Below are positions 63,372-64,000 of a DNA stretch of 64,000 bases, piece by piece (within the stretch, counting starts at the first letter, position 1; every line of letters starts with the position of its first letter). This DNA is from Strongyloides papillosus. Lineage: Eukaryota; Nematoda; Chromadorea; Rhabditida; Strongyloididae. The stretch lies in assembly GCA_005656395.1 (NCBI GenBank), contig SRSI01000044.1:744001-808000 (forward strand). Reading direction: 5' to 3'. The translations under genes were made by a program, and so were the position numbers. Under the pieces are notes generated by a model. It worked only from the letters and a program-made list of their open reading frames with translations. It was not told the origin of the DNA and did no database searches.

Positions 63372-64000
63372 TATTTAATAGTTAAACTTTTTATGAAGTG
63401 AAAACTACAAAATTAAAATGCTTTTTAAAATCTACAGCACTACTTTGAAATTTCTCATGTCAATTGACCATTGTGCATTTAAAAATAGCTCTTTGCCCCA
63501 TGTTTTAACTATATTATTATGTTCCTACTCTTGTGTCTATCAAGTTTCAACTCGTATAAATTTACAGCACGCAATTCCTGTTTTGATAACATTTATAAAG
63601 ATAGACTTAGCTATATTAAAATTTATTTTTAAAAGTAGGTTTATACATGAAAATATTACTAGATGGATTATTCCAACATTTCTATTTTTATAAATGGCTC
63701 ACTATAGTTATATTTATTTAAATTTTTAGTTCTTAAAATATTAAGAAAATATTTCTAGCCATTAATTTCCTTACAACATAATAAAAGAACGTTTAAGTTA
63801 AGTTCTGAAAAAGTGTTCTGAGATAATAAAAAATTCAAATTGGTAGAAGATATTCAGAAAATTGATAGATACTCATATTATATACTGTTTATTTTCTTAA
63901 ATTGTGGAAATTATATATTAATGTATTTCCAAGAAATAACTAACATTTGGTTTTTAAAAAATATACTGATTGAAGAAGAGGTTTATAGATAAAATAAAAA
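63372..64000. other. Right flank, no gene supported
   Basis: A 91-codon plus-strand frame at 63418-63693 is hydrophobic with three cysteines, but has no signal peptide pattern, splice signals or family motif. It might be a fragment of a chemoreceptor-like membrane protein or chance. The rest is AT-rich. Confidence 0.4.

Noticed and set aside
63418..63693. 91-codon frame that might be a chemoreceptor piece
   Set aside because: No recognisable receptor motif and no splice context; kept only as a remark in the flank entry.

Overview
The window looks like nuclear DNA of a nematode with an extremely AT-rich genome. By eye the GC content is near 20-22%, most introns are tiny (about 45-60 bp), and a poly-U/AG acceptor often sits a few bases before the start codon, as expected for spliced-leader trans-splicing. 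The gene content is animal, with several nematode hallmarks: an FLP-1 neuropeptide precursor, a Clc-like claudin relative, a DUF1248 protein, IFT122/DAF-10 and Bicaudal-D. Base composition and intron style fit a Strongyloides-type clade IV worm best; the species is an inference.

Layout. 0-5.3 kb: AT-rich sequence with no gene I can support. 5.3-6.5 kb (-): five-exon DUF1248 / GNAT-like protein. 7.1-9.7 kb (-): four-exon SLC26 anion transporter with a STAS domain. 12.2-12.7 kb (+): small basic unknown protein. 13.4-14.0 kb: a weak, broken coding relic. 16.5-18.1 kb (-): two short single-pass membrane proteins that look like a tandem duplicate. 24.3-26.8 kb (+): three-Ig-domain transmembrane protein resembling FGFRL1, with no kinase. 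30.7-31.1 kb (+): small secreted cysteine-rich protein. 36.1-37.5 kb (+): Clc-like tetraspan protein ending in a PDZ ligand. 38.6-39.6 kb: transposon fossils. 42.2-43.1 kb (+): GPI-anchored Ly-6/three-finger-type protein. 46.6-48.9 kb (+): intronless Bicaudal-D. 49.8-52.3 kb (-): divergent fork-head transcription factor. 54.7-59.7 kb (+): IFT122 (daf-10), whose first intron holds the complete flp-1 gene on the opposite strand. 62.5-63.4 kb: an internally deleted mariner with intact ends and TA target sites.

The genes do not form an operon; they are separated by long AT-rich spacers and face both ways. The most informative region is 54.6-59.7 kb. There an X-box-like RFX site lies about 125 bp before the daf-10 start, and a TATA-driven neuropeptide gene is nested inside the cilium gene. 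I saw no tRNA, rRNA or CRISPR array. Exon boundaries were worked out by hand from splice signals and reading frame, so the exact ends of weakly conserved genes are predictions.
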